This document shows, piece by piece, positions 24,644-36,813 of a stretch of 64,000 nt of DNA; the stretch's first letter is position 1, and every line of letters starts with the position of its first letter. The notes beneath the pieces were generated by a model. It worked only from the letters and a program-made list of their open reading frames with translations. It ran no database searches and was not told the origin of the DNA. The position numbers were made by a program, and so were the translations under genes. The stretch is from Liolophura sinensis (Eukaryota > Mollusca > Polyplacophora > Chitonida > Chitonidae), in contig NC_088301.1 of the NCBI RefSeq assembly GCF_032854445.1, positions 13,450,281 to 13,514,280 of the forward strand, in the 5' to 3' direction.

Positions 24644-25559
24644 TAGTCCTTTCTACACCCAGTCATTAATGAAAGCATGTATATACTGTCAATCCCACGC
24701 ACAGACCTGTTGTCGAAACTAATTTTGTCATATGAAGGGCATGTCAACGTTATAAGCAATTTGTGTAATGTACTGAATTTACAATACAGGTATGACGCTT
24801 TTTTTTAAATATTCTTTTATTTTAAAGTTTATTTTCTTGTTCAGAAAAAATCCAGCAAACTACCATCTGTTTCTTGTAACTGATTTTGTCATAAATACAT
24901 GTATTCAGGATGTGACAGTGTCTGAAACTTCCATTTCATAAGCCAGATACAAATAAGTTAACAAAATGTGTACATATGTGTGCTCTCAGTGGATACTAAT
25001 TTTTACTGCAAGTTCACTTTAGCGAAATAGCACTACAAGGCCACTCGGTAAAATTTTTCAAACATCCATATTGTAAATTCATTATCTTTTTGTATGTGTA
25101 TTCTTTTTATCGGTTAGAAATACTCAAGCTTCATTTGTACAGACCTATCTGAGTAGATGCCCTATATGACAAGTAGACATCTGTGATACTGTCGCTTACA
25201 ACAGCAACGTGGTATTTCGAAAGGAAGGGCCTGTATAGGCATCATTTCGGGAATAACTCGTAAATTTTAATCGTAAGTCCAAAGTTTTACCAGTCAGTAC
25301 ACAATAAGACAGGTAGTATTGTCTTGTGAAGCCATCGTATGTTGTAAACTTGTAACCAAGGATCTGAATTTTTACCTTTAATGAAATTGGATTTCAAGTC
25401 ACACTGGATTTCAAGACGACAAAAAAGGAATGCAAATTGTGAACCAAGGACATGTGGAACATCTGGGTTAAAAGATATAGCCAAAAAATGGTAGACCGTG
25501 TAAAACCTCACGTGAATTAAATGGGCATGATATTCAAGTGATATAGCATTATGAATATA

Positions 25560-25718
25560 TTTATTTTAATTATTTATTTGATTGCTGTTAGACGCGATAC
25601 TCAAGAATTTTCATTTATAAGCTGGGTTATATGGGTTCGGGAAACCAGAGTGCTCGGGGGAAAACCAACGACCTTAGGCAAATTTCTGAAAACTTTCCCA
25701 TGTGACCGACAGAATATG
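25560..25718 (-). mobile_element. SINE family 1 degenerate copy, minus strand
   Basis: Tail (TTTATTTGATTGCTGTTAGA) and a diverged body with GGGGGAAAACCAACGACC. Confidence 0.7.
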
Positions 25719-26711
25719 TACACTAATGTTAGACAGCGTCTCCTAACCAGCTGACTGTCAGCTAAGCCGCACTTGCGTAGTGAGAGTGACGGAATCTAAA
25801 ATTTCCTTGTCTCAGGCCGGTTCCACTATAAAATAATATGGCTCTGATACCAGCCTGCTATACAAGCAAACCATGTAATATAACAATAATTATGGGAATG
25901 GTCTATGATTTCCAGCGTCTGTCTTCTTAGTACAATGGCTGTGTAACTCATAGCATGATCATGCATTTTGCGCCCAGTATATATAGCAATTTGCGCTAGA
26001 ACTATCCGCTTTTATGATTCAGCCAAAGCCATATGTAGCTCTGGAGCCAGTCCAACGCTACCACGCAATTAAGCACCTTCATGAACAAGGTCACAAAATA
26101 CTAGAATGTAGCACCTTTGTCCTGGCTGTACGTTGCGGGGCAAGTGTGACTAGGTGATGAGTAATCACTGACGATGCTCTTTGCATGGTTTAATCTACCT
26201 CTTCTTTTCCTTTGTTTTTCTTTCTTTTTTTTTTTTTTTTATATCTCGTCTACATCATACCCTGCCACTACCCTAATTACTTCCGATAAGATTACATTCG
26301 CTCATTAGCTTAGCGTAACTCTCTCAGTTTTTCAGTTGAGTGGTTCTTGATATGAAGGACAGATTGTGCAACATGATGACCGAAATGGACGCCCAGAATT
26401 CGCTGTCAAGCCTTATTTCATGCATGAAGTAGATAAGACAGTTTCGAAAGCCAAGTTTATTGGCACATACGTTATACGTGCACCACGGTACCAAAGACTA
26501 ACGAGTAAGGCGGGCGATTGACCGGCATGGTTACAAATAACAGTATCGATTACGATTTTAGACTTTCTCTTTCTGGTAGTCGGCAGTCGCTTCATGCACT
26601 AAGGCAGCAAAGGACATTTCTGATAACTGTGCGTAGCTTCCCAATGTCAGATGGAGATATTTGCTTGGCCTCTTCTGTTTATGCTGCTATACTGATCAGA
26701 TGTTCCTCAAA

Positions 26712-26828
26712 TCATTGGCCCCCGGGCTGTGCCCGGTTTCCACCCACCATAATGCTGGCCGCCGTCGTATAAGTGAAATATTCTTGAGCACGGCGTAAAA
26801 CACCAATCAAACAAACAAACAAACAAAT
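26712..26828 (+). mobile_element. SINE family 1, 3' half
   Basis: From CCCCGGGCTGTGCCCGG to a tail of five CAAA repeats. The body is close to the best copy. Confidence 0.88.
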
Positions 26829-27034
26829 CAAATCATTGGATTGCCAAGAAAATTGCCGATGTGGCGTTAAGCCATAATGATTCATTAATTCATTCGAATT
26901 CATAACTTGAGAGGCGTTTTATCCTATACATAAAATCATGTGGGAATGTTGCATAAATGCTATATGCAAATGTTGCAAGCTTTGTAAACTTGCATGCGCG
27001 CTTTAAACACGTAAAGGAACCTCTCATTGGCTAA

Positions 27035-27185
27035 GGTTGTTAAGAGGCTGGGTAGTTGCGACTAGAACAGACCCTTGCAATGCTATTCAGGTCGTATGTT
27101 CAACTCCAGCACTCGCTGTTTCGGCTGCCGCTTCAAGTCAACAGACGACGTTAAAGCCCAAGCACTTACTCTCACTCAGGCCAAG
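27035..27185 (+). mobile_element. SINE family 2-like diverged copy
   Basis: A tRNA-like stretch (GGTCGTATGTTCAACTCC resembling a B box) followed by GACGTTAAAGCCCAAGCACT and a CTCACTCA tail, as in family 2. Confidence 0.5.
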
Positions 27186-28033
27186 AGGTTTGCCGAGCAA
27201 CGCCTCTGTCAATTCTATTCTATTTTGGACAGAATCTGAACAAGGTGACAAGCAGTCAAAACGTTGAACGGTGCCATGCAATTTTTACAAGACAGTCATT
27301 CAGCCATGGATATATACTGATATATGAAGCCGTTTGAATATGGCTGTAACAGGGCACCTGTATTATAACCCGTTAACTTCCTTTCAGACGCGCCTCTTAC
27401 CCAGTGTCCTGATATTAAAGAAGAAAATTTAAATATCAATCAAATACCATTGAAAAGAGTATGCATTTCCTCGTAGGTGCATGCCATAAAAAATTTGAAT
27501 ATGTACCTAAATTAAAGTCCGCGTCAACATCCGCTGTGGGCGACTCATTTTGTCTAAGAACTAGTCCTAAAGTCTTCTGTGTTAGGAGGAGAATTGCCGT
27601 GGGAAACCACTGAAGTGCAGTTCGTACATTTCCGGTAGAACTCTTCTTCCCAGAAGTAAGCGAACAGTACACTTGTTTTCCGCTTGGAGATCGGGAAACC
27701 GGAATGTTGGACGTAGGTTCCGAGTTCACACAAGCCGGCAGTTTTAACGACTCTCATTGGCCCCCAGCATAAATTACAGGGTGTTTAAGATGGATGGACT
27801 CAGTATGGCGAGGGAAAATCGCAAAATTATGCAGCAGGCACCACCAGACAGAAAAAAATGTGCTCTTTTCACCCTATAGGGTCATGTTTTTAAGTTTTCT
27901 TCTGTAAAGTAAACGTCTATGCGCCAAGGGAGATTACTACATACCTGCCATCCACGAAGCCTTAAAACGCGTTAATATGAATGGCCTTTGACCATTCTTT
28001 TACTTCAAATTTGCCTGTGGTCAATTCTAAACC

Positions 28034-28155
28034 GAGGCATCCGTGGCCAAGTGGTTAGCAAGTGGGAGCAGCAAATGACCCATGGGCCTCTGACCAGCTG
28101 TGTAGCTGTGAGTTCAAGCCCAGCTCATGCTGGCTTCCTCTTAGGCCGTACGTTA
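28034..28155 (+). mobile_element. SINE family 1 head fragment
   Basis: A tRNA-like head (GGCATCCGTGGCCAAGTGG) through CTCATGCTGGCTTCCTC; 5' part only. Confidence 0.8.
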
Positions 28156-28469
28156 ATGTTAAGTTTCATAAGCTTTATTTTAACATCAAAACTCTTGTGA
28201 TGTCAGAATTATTCAAAAGCAATAATATGAACTTTCAACATACCCAAGTGTAGATTTTGTTTTTGCGGTTCACTGATTACAGGCAATTTTGCTAGGGGTA
28301 TGACTGATTCTACATAAAACTAAATATAGGCAGCTGGTTAGAAGAAACAGGCTATAATATTAACTCCGCAACCTGAATTTAGCAGGAAGACATCTACAGA
28401 AAGTGGCAGTTAAAACGTAAAAACGAGGTGTGATACTGATATCACGATGAGTATAAAAAAATTTCAATT

Positions 28470-28475
28470 TTTATT
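28470..28475 (-). terminator. Candidate thioredoxin poly(A) signal AATAAA
   Basis: AATAAA on the minus strand, about 245 bases beyond the thioredoxin stop codon. This is a plausible 3' UTR length, but the hexamer is common by chance in this AT-rich DNA. Confidence 0.35.
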
Positions 28476-28718
28476 CTGATGTTCTTCCATTAAATCCCAT
28501 TCAACACATTCGACATAAAAAGACGACAAAGACATGATCAGCAGATGAGTGTTACTCATGACGATAATCTAGTTATATCATATATATCTTCGGATACTAA
28601 ATAGTTTAAAACATTTTTCTTATTTCCAAATACTTCATTACAGCTTGAGTAAGATACATTTCTGATTTCAACACCATTATTTGGAGTCATCATGGGATAA
28701 CAATTTGGAACTTTTAAT

Positions 28719-28775
28719 TCATTTGTTTTTATTTATGGCTTCTCTCAATTTAGCTTCACTTGCTCCAACTACCGT
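28719..28775 (-). CDS. TXN: Thioredoxin exon 5 (C-terminal helix and stop)
   Basis: 18 codons plus TGA, residues 89-106 ([18 protein letters not shown]), the C-terminal beta strand and amphipathic helix of the thioredoxin fold. The acceptor is TTTCAG after a T-rich tract. Confidence 0.93.
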   Translation of the reverse strand, partial: TVVGASEAKLREAINKNK

Positions 28776-31700
28776 CTGAAACAAAACAGAATAAAGCGAC
28801 ATCAATTTGAGGAAGTCATGCTTTACATGTTTCCTGACACAGATGATTATTGTAACTTGTTTGCTTACTGGACTGCTTACTCTACCCACCACCGAGTACG
28901 AAGCACGCTTCCACGTTAACACTGGTTTGAGGCCAATATAATTTTGACTGGCCCAGAAGACTTAAGCAGGCACTGGTCTTCCCGGTTTGTGATTTAGGCT
29001 GGGTTCACAAGGTGTAATTTGTTGCATACACTTATCACATTTAACTGATCGAACTAAAACAACTTTATAAGATAAGTTTGTACAATGCAAACACCCATCC
29101 AAATAATACATCTTTTACCAGAAGCTATACTTTTAAAGGAAAGTAATCCCCAGAACAGTCTGGTCATGTTTTCCCCTATTTCACGGAAGCTCTGACTAAT
29201 ATCGAAAACGACACGTAGATCACTCGTCCTATGGAGCTGTGACATTTTGTATTTAGTTTCGTCGCCAGATTCATAAGACTATCACGTTTAGGAGAGGAGG
29301 CAAAGTTGACACTTCCACACCTTGCTAAGTACCAGCCACTTCTGTGGTCATCCAACATCAGTTTTTTTCTATTTATGCCCATGCTACATCCTAATGGACT
29401 TTGACAAAATCCCAGGACTCGACGCAGTTCCAGGTTTTTGTATTTTGAAATCTTCAACTTGTAACTATGCTTAAAAGTCCATGTAAAGTCTGCAATATTA
29501 CAAAGCATAATATGTAAAAAAAAAAAAAAAAAAAAAAATACTATTAAGTGTTTGTGTAACTGCTGAGACAATGCTTTAGTGTAACCGTAGGGGATTGGTA
29601 AGCAACCAACAAACAAAAATTGGGGTTATGCGCATTAAACACAGCCATCTCGCTTATCACTTATGGTAAATTTTATCCCACCCAACATTTTGTTTAAGAA
29701 TTGCATTTCCCGTCAAAAGAATGCTGGGTGGGATAAAATTTTCATGGCCCATCACTCTACCCGAAGTTGAATTCCAAACATAGATGTTGGTTTGAGTTTT
29801 CCTATTCGAAAGTTTAAATGGCTGGATTACTGTTGAAAGATACCTTACCAATGCTGGTTTTGACATATTATGCTCCCGGTGTTGCAGAGAATCAGAGAAC
29901 AGTAAATATTAGGTAGGGTTCGAACAGTTTTTCGTGAAATAGAGCGCATGGAGATCAATATGTGCAAAGCTGAGCGCTATGATAGGAACATCAAGCTTAG
30001 CTTTGGGCTATGGTTGTGGTATCACAATCTCAAGTATACACACTCCTGGAACAAAGTCTAGGTGTGGTATCACACTCACAAGCCAACACATTTCTGAAAC
30101 AAAACCTAGTGAGTTAATAACACCTGCCTGACACAATCCAGAGTGTGGGAAGTACAAATTTAGGTGAACAAACAAAACTTAGCGTCTCCCTCCAGCAAAG
30201 GTTGTGATAATCACACACCTTGTCCATCTTTATTTCGCAACATGTTCCAACAAACATGGGTACAAATAAGCTGTTCTGCCTTTATCTTGGGGGCTTAATA
30301 AGCTCACAACCTGACTGTTATAGAAGGTCACTGATGCAAATTTTGAATCCTGTCAAAAATAACTATGATGTGATGGACAGTTGATGGGGGAATATGATTA
30401 AGTCTTTACTTGTTCCTTTTGGAGTCAATTTTGTGAAATCCTTAAGTGAGTACTTCAGTGAAATATGCATAAATGAGTATTGTAATTACAAGAATGTATA
30501 TACGTTCCTGGAAATGAAATAATAATGGTGTTCAATCTTTCAAATAATCAGTCACTACACCATAGCCACTAATGTATCAGTTCACTAGCCACTGCAGGAG
30601 ATCAGTGGTGGCAATTCTTCCAACAAATGTAATGGCTGGGTATTTGATGGTCTACATGTACATGTGCGTAAGTTTATTATTATAGCTACTGAATGAAACT
30701 TCTGGCCCCCAGATCACAAAGCTCTTACAGACTTTTGTCAGACTCCGTCTAAACTTCAAAACAGTTTACTCTGTTGAAATTGTGACTTATCTTAGGAGTT
30801 TTTATCTTAATATGAAGGGTTCTCTCAGACTTTCATAACAATCTAAATTCAAACAAAAGTTCTGGATAATGCCACAAGTGAAGTCTGATTTTAATAATTC
30901 AGAGATCCTAGGCCATGGATCACTGGGACATCACACACTGGAACATCCCACCATGTCCCACAGTGGCAGTCAGGCCAAGAAAAAGAACAAATCCCCTGGT
31001 TTTTTTTTATTTTTTTGGTACACAGGAATTGTCTGTTATCTGCAACAATTACTGTGTATAACCGATTTGGCTAAAAGGAATCCACCAGATGGCATGTGAC
31101 TTGGGAATCAGAATTCAGGACATTTATTCTCTGTGAACATCGAAGTTTACTAAGACTGAGCCATAATGTCAAGTTAGAAAAAATAAACAAGAGTACAAAT
31201 TCATGAGCTCAGCTCATGACCGATGGTACATGCTTTACCTCAACTTTCTCCTTGTTTTTGAAGAGGATAAATGTTGGCATGGCATTCACCCCATATTCTG
31301 CTGCTAGATCCTGTAACCAAAAAGTGACAAAACAATGTAACAAGATGCATTTACTGTGCCGAAACAATGTTTTATTTACCTAACAATAACTTGCGCAACT
31401 AAGTTCTTGGTACAGTAATGCCTAAATTAAGGCAACAGACAGATCAGTCAAGAGTTTCTGTAAAACTGGATATTTGGATAAAACACTGAGCTAAATATTC
31501 AACAACAATTAACTTCTTCAGATTGTGACATGTACATGACAGGTATTTGGATAAAAAAGGACAACCCAACAAACACCCATCCCTTTTAATACCACCACTC
31601 CGGGGCCCCCACTTGCCCATCAACTGCCTGACCCCTCCATAACTACTTGACAATGTGTGGCTGTCATGTAAAGTACCTGAAAACTCAAAGGAGCTGGATA

Positions 31701-34700
31701 ATTCAAACATATCACCAACCGAAAAGAAAAGCAAAACCGTTTCTGATTTAGGTCAAAATTGAAATATGATGTTAAAGATTATTATTCAGTTTTAGAAATT
31801 AATATTGTGTCCACCTGATCAATGTTATCTGAAGACAAATGTGTTCAAATTTCAACTTCCAGTACCAAAATCTACGCATTTTAAAGAGGCTTAAAATTTT
31901 GACTAAAGTCAGAAATAGTTTTCTTGGAATCAGTCCTAGGAGTAAACTGATTACTCTAGTATTCTATGCCATACTCAATGAGTATTTCGCTGGGAATATG
32001 AACCGCAACGAGAGTCATTGGGGGAGAAAACTTAAGAATATCTGGTGCACATCATCAGCTTTTAGCTATGTAAATAATTTGTCCACATGTGACAGATACT
32101 CTTTCTCTTGCACACTGAAGTGAGTGTGCACATCACTAATTGGCAATGGCAGAAAATCTCCAACTTTATGTTTAGTTGCGTTGACAAGAAACTCAGAAGA
32201 CATGATTACAACGAGACCTATGGATGCACTGACATGCTTATCGGTACATCCCCCTTATATTACATCCTGAAGGGAGGGGGACAGGAGGGGCAGGGTGTGG
32301 GTGTTTATCATGACAAAAGAAGAAAGGAGTGTACTTACATCTAACTCATCCACATCAACCTTCAGGAAGACTAGATCACTGAATTCCCCTTCTGACCATT
32401 CCTGTGTAACAGACAGAATGATACACAGCTGGATGGATGAGTCCAAATATAATACTGTTAAACCTGCCAGGTGTAAAATAGATTGAGGGGGGGGGGGAAT
32501 GTCACAAAATCTGGGAAAACAAGGCACCCTCCTTGTGACTCTTAGCCACTGTACAGCGGCAATGTTGCCAATGTGTGTTCAGCCTTAATTGTTATGTATA
32601 CATGTATGCTTGGGGTTTAATGTCATACTTAACAATTTTTCAGTCAAACAACGGCCAAAGTACTTTATTAATCACTCATTCCCAGTGATTATCACATAGA
32701 TGGTTGTGAAAACTTCAAATTCATGTAAAAAAAAAACAAAAAAACACAAAATGATTATATACAGACCTATGGATGCACTTGCATGTACATGCTGATGGGA
32801 ACATCACATGGGCTCTTTACTCATGATCATGGAGGAAAATTACACACTCTGAGAAATCAAGATATTCTGACCTGAGGAACTTCCACACTTTGGGAACTAC
32901 ATGGTGCACTGTGGGAACTACATGGTGCGCTGTGGGAACTACATGATGCGGCATGGAAACTACATGATGTGCTGTGGAAACTACATGATGTGCTGTGGAA
33001 ACTACATGATGTGCTGTGGAAACTACATGATGCAATGTGGGAACCACATGATGCAGCATGGAAACTACAGGATGCGCTGTGGGAACTACATGATGCAAAG
33101 TGGGAACTACATGATGCAATGTGGGAACTACATGATGCACTGTGGAAACTACATGATGCAATGTGGGAACTACATGATGCGCTGTGGGAACTACATGATG
33201 CGCTGTGGGAACTACATGATGCGCTGTGGAAACTACAGGATGCGCTGTGGAAACTACAGGATGCAGCATGGAAACTACAGGATGCACTGTTTGAACTATA
33301 TGATGTGCTGAGAGAACTACATGATGCGCTGTGGGAACTACATCATGCAATGTGGGAACTACATGATGCAGCATGGAAACTACATGATGCAGCATTGAAA
33401 CTACATGATGCAGCATGGAAACTACATGATGTATTGTGGGAACTACATGATGCATTGTGGGAACTACATGATGCGGCATGAAAACTACAGGATGCCCTTT
33501 GGGTACTACATGATGGATTGTGGGAACTACATGATGCATTGCGGGAACAACATGATGCAGTGCGGGAACTGCATGACGCAGTGTGGGAACTATATGATGC
33601 AGTGTGGGAACTATATGATGCGCTGTGGGAACTAAATGATGCGCTGAGTGAGCTACATGATGCACTGCCTAACTACAGGTAAGCCATGTTTACCTTACCT
33701 TTAGTTTAGGGGCAATGGCTTTACACGGCCCACACCATGTTGCAAAGAAATCCACAACAACCAGCTTGCCTCCAGCCTCCTTCAAAGCGGCATCAAAATC
33801 TCCCTGTAACATATTGTGAAACAATAAGAAAATCTGCTCTAAATTTTATCCGGAAATGTTAGTAGTTTTTTTGTCTGCAGTACATACACACTGTATGGTA
33901 ATTTTAACACTGCTCTTGCATTATTTGTTTGACTCTATATTCAAGAATTTTATATTTCACCACAATAGGGTGGTGGGCAGTTTTGTGGCTGGAGAAAACC
34001 AGAAATTCTTGCGACACAGTTAGGCTTAGATTAGGTAAAGAACATATAAAAGTTTCCAGATCAGGTCACTGTGTCAATTCTGGCTTTTCGGTTACATTCC
34101 GCTGCTGTATCATTAGTAAAGTTAATCGAAGTTGATGTGCATATTGGAAAACGGCACACCTTTTCCTGTGGGCTTCAGAAATACACAGAAGTTGGTATAC
34201 CCTGAGAGAATGTAGTTTGGTGACTGTTAGGTGGACATTGTAATTCTTTGTCTTGACTCCTAAGCCTTGACGGAAGACTGTGTCATTTTGCCGAGAAACT
34301 GGAGCATATTTCAATCAATCATTAGGTTGACGACTTTGTTTGCAAGTTCCTTCAGTATTACAGCGCCAGGAGTAAAAATCCCCATTTTACCAGTCCAGTG
34401 ACAGAGAATATCTGTGAAGCTTTACCTGCAGAGCTTTCTGGAGATTCGGTATACGTCATATTTAAGCATTGGGTATTTGATATCTCTTAAAACTGAGGGC
34501 CAATTCAAAAATAGATGGCAAACACTGGACACAAGCAGTGTGTTTTGATCGCTGTTGGTAATTTCCTTCAAAGATGATTTTCAGAGAGAATTTTAACTTT
34601 TTACTGAAAGTATGATCAGTTATGATAATAATCAAGAAACAAAGTTCATCCATTGCTTTTTTGTCACTGTTTAGTGTTTTTTCGCTAAGTGTTTCACAGC

Positions 34701-36813
34701 CGTCCATAACTGTATAGTTCCTTTTGAAAGTCTGGTGAGGGGAGACAGTTTCAAGTGCCTGTGGGGCAGTACATGTTCCTACATAGCCCCACTGGAAAAT
34801 TTACAACTTGTTTATGTCCTAATGTTTGATATGCACTGAAGTCAACAGATTTTTAATGACGATAAAAGCCTCTTATAACAACAATCCATTTGTTGATACT
34901 TTTCAATCGAGACATCAAATCATGATTCAGACTTCGAACCTCAGGCAAGACACATACACCAGAAAACAGCTGTCAGCATTAAACAGATGGCATTAGGCAA
35001 TAATGTGAACAGCTCCTCCACTGTGAAGAGTACATTGTATGTGAGCCAGATACCCCCTCTTATTCAAAACGTTTAGATCATAAGACTTTCATATTTCCCT
35101 CACTTCTTTAAATGGATATTAGACACCTTTTTCATTTTTTTAAAGTATTTTGTTTATTGTGTGTCACATCAGCAATGTGGGAAAATATGATCAGGAGACT
35201 GAATAGGGCCTGTCCCAGTATTTATGCTTCATGTGGAGTGCAGGTGTAGTGACGCCAGGCCTAATCTGAAAGATGCCTGGATGAACTTTCAGCTTTCGAC
35301 TGGGTAGCATGTGTGACGATACAGATAGTACCTACACGAGTTCAGTAACTGTCGCTTCTGTTTACTCCAGGATGAGTATGTTTGTCATGGCTGGGTCGGG
35401 AACCAGGATAACCACCAGGGCTCGAAATTAGCACTGGTCCGGTGGCTCGAGGCCAGTGGATTTTCTGTCGGATCAGTTGAATTTACAAAGCACTGGCCCA
35501 ATGGGCTAGTAAAATATACTAACACTTTCAGTGATAAGCCTTCCTCTTATTAAGAAATAGGGACGTGAGATTTTTTTTTTTCGTACATTGGCAGCATAAA
35601 TGTCACTGACACAATGGTGGGGTTCTGTTCCACACTGATCGCAGTTTGGTTCACAGAAACACCCAAGCAGTGTACAAACAGTTCTAGTTGACATTATGAA
35701 AAGGAAGTCTGAAGTGCCGAAACCTCCGAGCAATGTATCGGGCGCGTCAGAAAGGTGATCTGACTGGAAGGCAAGTACAGTCGATAAGAAAACAGCCTCT
35801 TCATCGTATGTGTATCGTATCACGTACACACGTCCAGTACAAACTATTAATTTGTATGTCTCTAACAATGTCACAGCAATAAATCAACAACAACAACGTC
35901 GTCGCAATGTGGCGATACTTTGACGGAGCTAAGCCTCCTGAAAAGGAAGCAAAATTAACTGACCATCAATTAAGTAGACTAGTGTAGCACAAATGTTGTG
36001 TGTAGTGACTGTGCATATTTAGTGTGAAAATAAAGGCATCCATTAAGTGACACTTAGTGACTGACCAGTCACCGTATGGTTATCCAATTAAACCTGAATG
36101 ACCAGTAGCTCACTGTCTGCTGTCACAACTGAAGTATTGTGCTTACAGTTACTGCTAATACATTAGAGCTTGCTATGGATTTCTCATTGTTTTAATTAAC
36201 CATAGTAAAACAATTGCTTTGCTGACAAGGAAAAATCAACAACATGTATTACCGGATTTTTCAAGCATTTTTCAAGTGACACATTTTGCCTGGTCAGTCA
36301 TCCAGGACTGTTGCTAAGTATGGTACTAGATAAACCTAGTTGCAATATATGCAACTCATCTAGCTACCCAGTGTTTCTGAATACTTTATATATACTCTGT
36401 GGACTCTCAGTACAACTTTGGCTCATTTTTTGAAGGTATTTACCCATAAATGTCCGCAATGAGGACGACGACGTTTTAAGAAGGCTTTTGAATTGCCACT
36501 CCCTAGATTGAGGAGTTACAGATACTGCTACTACTAGCTAAGCATAACTTTTCGCTCGAAGTCCATAAAAGCGTGGGGCTATTAATATTAATGTCATACT
36601 AGTACATAAGTATATCACAAAATCCATATAAACAGAATTATTCAGCCACTAAAATACATAGTTTAACAATCTACACGTACGCATAATGAACAGTACATAA
36701 AGTTTTCTGGTGTTGTGACGTCAAACTCAAAGGTAAAGCACGTGCGTGACAACCATGTCAGTAAGACGTTCACTGTTGACAGAACTCACCTTCGCTGCAA
36801 TTTGTTTGACCAT
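28719..36813 (-). CDS. TXN: Thioredoxin, five coding exons, complete
   Basis: Coding exons on the minus strand are 36813-36790, 33803-33699, 32401-32339, 31310-31239 and 28775-28719. All introns are GT-AG and every junction falls between codons (phase 0). They join to 106 codons plus TGA, the usual length of an animal cytosolic thioredoxin. The active site WCGPC has its two cysteines at residues 32 and 35, the buried Asp is residue 26 ([14 protein letters not shown]), and the cis-proline is Pro76 in NAMPTF. There is no signal peptide or transit peptide, so a cytosolic/nuclear Trx1 is expected: it reduces protein disulfides and is itself recycled by thioredoxin reductase. The regulatory cysteines of vertebrate Trx1 at 62, 69 and 73 are Glu, Glu and Asn here. 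The start is the only ATG giving the canonical MVKQI N-terminus. A second copy of exon 1 lies upstream at 38271-38294. Introns carry a 21-bp minisatellite, a SINE fragment and a hairpin. The family call is near certain; expression is not shown. Confidence 0.95.
29517..29539. repeat. Poly(A) tract of about 23 bases
   Basis: An uninterrupted A run in thioredoxin intron 4 (poly-T on the transcribed strand), perhaps the relic tail of a retroposed element; no body is recognised. Confidence 0.6.
29668..29742. repeat. Hairpin-forming inverted repeat, thioredoxin intron 4
   Basis: Arms at 29668-29689 and 29720-29742 (AATTTTATCCCACCCAACAT and its inverted copy) pair over 22 bases with one mismatch around a 30-base loop. 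Confidence 0.7.
31239..31310 (-). CDS. TXN: Thioredoxin exon 4 (cis-proline)
   Basis: 24 codons, residues 65-88, reading [20 protein letters not shown] and on. It holds the conserved cis-Pro76 next to the active site. The acceptor is GTTACAG and the donor is GTAAAG. Confidence 0.93.
32339..32401 (-). CDS. TXN: Thioredoxin exon 3
   Basis: 21 codons, residues 44-64, containing the beta-3 strand [12 protein letters not shown]. The acceptor is TACACAG and the donor is GTAAGT. The position of vertebrate Cys62 is Glu. Confidence 0.92.
32608..32652 (-). mobile_element. SINE family 2 tail fragment, minus strand
   Basis: CTTGGGGTTTAATGTCATAC and the following TTTTTCAGTCA match the end of family 2. 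Confidence 0.65.
32885..33675. repeat. Minisatellite, 21-bp unit, thioredoxin intron 2
   Basis: About 37 copies of AACTACATGATGCGCTGTGGG with variants. The 21-base period keeps frames open (a 282-codon minus frame of HHVVPT-type repeats), which is not a gene. It starts about 25 bases from the exon 2 donor. Confidence 0.93.
33699..33803 (-). CDS. TXN: Thioredoxin exon 2 (active site)
   Basis: 35 codons, residues 9-43, starting [13 protein letters not shown] and containing [18 protein letters not shown]. The acceptor is TTACAG and the donor is GTAAGG. The 21-bp minisatellite of intron 2 ends only about 25-30 bases beyond the donor. Confidence 0.95.
33915..34020 (-). mobile_element. SINE family 1 degenerate fragment, minus strand
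   Basis: ATATTCAAGAATTTTATATTTC and a GGTGGGCAGTTTTGTGG-like body, in intron 1 of thioredoxin. Confidence 0.6.
36716..36723. promoter_or_regulatory. CRE-like palindrome TGACGTCA, proximal Trx copy
   Basis: A perfect 8-base cAMP-response/ATF-type palindrome at the start of intron 1. It is conserved in the duplicate. Function is inferred only from consensus. Confidence 0.25.
36790..36813 (-). CDS. TXN: Thioredoxin exon 1 (proximal copy)
   Basis: The exon encodes MVKQIAAK and is followed by the donor GTGAGT. It carries the start codon and sits inside the proximal copy of the 1.14-kb tandem duplication. A CRE-type palindrome TGACGTCA lies 67 bases into intron 1. Confidence 0.9.

Larger units (their letters stand above)
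25719..28033. other. Gene-free stretch with SINE fragments
   Basis: Apart from the SINE pieces listed separately and a T run at about 26222-26240, nothing coding is recognised. Confidence 0.45.

Noticed and set aside
32817-33665. 282-codon minus-strand open frame of HHVVPT-type repeats
   Set aside because: It is the 21-bp intronic minisatellite read in one frame. The period is a multiple of three, other frames are equally open, and it lies in a thioredoxin intron.
33676-33685. Perfect-looking plus-strand splice donor CAGGTAAGCC at the end of the 21-bp array
   Set aside because: On the opposite strand to the thioredoxin gene and not linked to any plus-strand exon.
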